Shown here piece by piece: positions 4,495 through 5,098 of a stretch of 5,098 bases of DNA. Origin of the DNA: Cyanobium sp. NIES-981. Its GTDB lineage: Bacteria; Cyanobacteriota; Cyanobacteriia; PCC-6307; Cyanobiaceae. Position 1 is the stretch's first letter, and each line of letters begins with the position of its first letter. The notes under the pieces are model-generated. The model was not told the origin of the DNA. It did not search any database and was given only the letters and a program-made list of their open reading frames with translations. The position numbers and the translations under genes were made by a program. The stretch lies in assembly GCA_945907085.1 (NCBI GenBank), contig CAMDSS010000156.1, forward strand, positions 1 to 5,098, in the 5' to 3' direction.

Positions 4495-4533
4495 TCAATG
4501 AACGCAAGTCCTCTTCACCCAAAAGTGGCCCAT
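4495..4533 (-). other. 12-codon leader-like ORF with strong Shine-Dalgarno and upstream hairpin
   Basis: The minus strand reads AAGGAG-TGTTT-ATG, the best ribosome binding site in the window, opening a 12-codon ORF (MGHFWVKRTCVH) that stops at 4495. AACACT (4559-4554) can pair with AGTGTT (4540-4535), which overlaps the ribosome binding site and the spacer, so the site could be masked. The 39-aa ORF starts four bases after the stop. This layout is that of a leader peptide, but it could be accidental. Confidence 0.3.
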
Positions 4534-4810
4534 AAACACTCCTTGATATGAAAAGTGTTCGGCAGGCAGAAGAGACGATTCTTGTTTTTTAATTTCTTAA
4601 AGGCCTAATGTCCCTGAATGAAAATGGGGGCTGGGTCAAGGCCCTGCTGGGCATAGTAAGTTTTATTAATTAAAACAAGATTGATGCTCTTCGCTAAGCC
4701 GCGCAGAATAAGAAGACAATAGATAACCCTGTTGAAGCTCTTGATAGCTCGCCTTAGGTATCTTGCAGAAAAGATCAATTGTTTATGACTATGGTGAAGT
4801 ATAAAGGGCA

Positions 4811-4840
4811 ATAAAAAGCCCCGCTAATGCGAGGCAAAAA
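4811..4840 (-). terminator. Rho-independent terminator after tRNA-Met
   Basis: On the minus strand GCCTCGC (4835-4829), loop ATTA, GCGGGGC (4824-4818) form a 7-bp stem with one U-G pair, followed by TTTTTAT (4817-4811) and preceded by TTTTT. It begins within ten bases of the tRNA-Met 3' end. There is no T-run on the plus strand side of the stem, so it serves minus-strand transcription. Confidence 0.88.
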
Positions 4841-4844
4841 TCAA

Positions 4845-4918
4845 TGGCTCGGGGGAGACTTGAACTCCCGACCTTGGGGTTATGAATCCCACGCTCTAAC
4901 CAGCTGAGCTACCGAGCC
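4845..4918 (-). tRNA. tRNA-Met(CAT), elongator type
   Basis: A 74-nt cloverleaf: acceptor GGCTCGG/CCGAGCC, D stem GCTC/GAGC with loop AGCTGGTTA, anticodon arm TGGGA-TTCATAA-CCCCA with anticodon CAT, variable AGGTC, T arm GGGAG-TTCAAGT-CTCCC, discriminator A, no encoded CCA. The first acceptor pair is a normal G-C, so it is not the initiator (which has a mismatch there). A CAT anticodon can also mark the lysidine-modified tRNA-Ile; overall similarity to bacterial elongator Met (GGCT acceptor start, GGTTAGAGC D arm) favours Met. Oddity: the pair next to the loop, 31-39, is A-C rather than a Watson-Crick pair. Confidence 0.93.
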
Positions 4919-4930
4919 AAGACAAATCCC

Positions 4931-4936
4931 ATCTTA
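4931..4936 (-). promoter_or_regulatory. possible -10 box for tRNA-Met
   Basis: On the minus strand TAAGAT (4 of 6 to TATAAT) lies 12 bases ahead of the mature tRNA 5' end. No clear -35 box is found 16-18 bases upstream. A near-copy of the cyanobacterial HIP1 octamer (GCGATCGT against GCGATCGC) lies just upstream. The gap to the peptidase stop is only about 54 bases, so the promoter must be here unless the genes are co-transcribed. Confidence 0.35.
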
Positions 4937-4972
4937 AACGATCGCTTGACCAGCCCCTGGGTCGGGATTGCT

Positions 4973-5098
4973 TCAGGCTCGGGCTGGCAGGAAGGCCAGG
5001 GGGTTCATGGCACCGCGGCCGGGGGTACGGATCTCGAAGTGCAGGTGGGGGCCGGTGCTGTTACCGGTGCTGCCCATCAGCGAGATCACCGATCCTTG
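4973..5098 (-). CDS. C-terminal end of an M23 (LytM-type) peptidase; runs off the right edge
   Basis: The last 41 residues of a minus-strand gene ending at TGA (4973-4975). GSTGNSTGPHLHFEIR followed by MNPLAFLP is the signature C-terminal block of M23/LytM zinc metallopeptidases: the HLH histidines include a zinc ligand and a catalytic residue, and NPLxFL closes the domain. Such enzymes cut peptide cross-links in peptidoglycan in the periplasm, or act as inactive activators of amidases; here the visible motif is intact, arguing for an active enzyme. The N-terminal part, including the first zinc-binding motif and any signal peptide or LysM domains, lies outside the window. It probably belongs to the host chromosome rather than to the phage-like module. 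tRNA-Met follows 54 bases downstream on the same strand. Confidence 0.93.
   Translation of the reverse strand, partial: QGSVISLMGSTGNSTGPHLHFEIRTPGRGAMNPLAFLPARA

Larger units (their letters stand above)
4264..4810. other. inter-tRNA region with AT-rich island, no secure gene
   Basis: About 550 bases separate the two tRNA genes. The half near tRNA-Pro has GC similar to the rest of the window; from about 4470 to 4810 composition drops (I count about 41% GC over 4561-4800, against about 70% in sampled capsid sequence). AAAAGTG occurs at 4471, 4521 and 4551; GTTTTA-TTAAT-TAAAAC (4660-4676) is an inverted repeat, and GCCC-TGCT-GGGC (4641-4652) a small hairpin. Apart from the minus-strand small ORFs listed, a 21-codon plus-strand ORF lies at 4608-4673, with AAAGG four bases before its ATG and a hydrophobic end (VKALLGIVSFIN). 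None is secure. Confidence 0.5.

Noticed and set aside
4605..4811. 68-codon minus-strand ORF in the AT-rich island
   Set aside because: It starts with TTG in the terminator T-run, has no Shine-Dalgarno and no domain pattern; probably random open sequence in AT-rich DNA.
4920..4972. Intrinsic terminator for the M23 peptidase gene
   Set aside because: Only a 4-bp CCAG-GGG-CTGG hairpin without a T-run is present; too weak to call.

Overview
The window looks like GC-rich cyanobacterial chromosome, most likely a picocyanobacterium of the Synechococcus/Cyanobium type. The grounds are indirect: GC-rich coding sequence with the codon style of that group, two tRNA genes that do not encode the 3' CCA, and a LytM/M23 peptidase tail beside a tRNA. 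No rRNA or housekeeping marker is present, so the organism is an inference.

Left part (1-1374), minus strand: the N-terminus of a gene running off the left edge (163 to 1; possibly a peptidoglycan hydrolase, weakly supported), a small 65-aa ORF (454-257), a 320-base gene-free stretch with a 16-bp imperfect tandem repeat, and an unrecognised 199-aa ORF (1374-775) that appears to lack an ATG start.

Centre (1585-3882), plus strand: the most informative part. An intact HK97-fold phage major capsid protein is followed by an unrecognised 140-aa protein and a 264-aa mosaic protein with an IPT/TIG-like Ig domain and a C-terminal HeH/SAP-like motif. The three are co-directional and closely spaced, like a virion head module. 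No terminase, portal, protease or scaffold gene lies upstream: the 1.58 kb before the capsid gene is minus-strand or non-coding. Both intergenic gaps hold structured sequence: a GGCCCA hexamer repeat directly after the capsid stop, and an 8-bp stem starting on the stop codon of the second gene. Either could tune the ratio of the proteins.

Right part (3883-5098): repeat-bearing non-coding DNA, then tRNA-Pro(TGG) with a strong intrinsic terminator, an AT-rich island of about 330 bases (about 41% GC over 4561-4800) with tiny possible ORFs, then tRNA-Met(CAT) with its own terminator, and the C-terminal end of an M23 peptidase. All firm features here are on the minus strand.

Interpretation: phage-derived DNA appears to abut the 3' end of tRNA-Pro, the usual insertion side for tyrosine-recombinase elements. 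The capsid module may belong to a prophage remnant, a tRNA-targeting satellite or a domesticated capsid locus. No integrase and no duplicated tRNA end is visible in the window, so this remains open.
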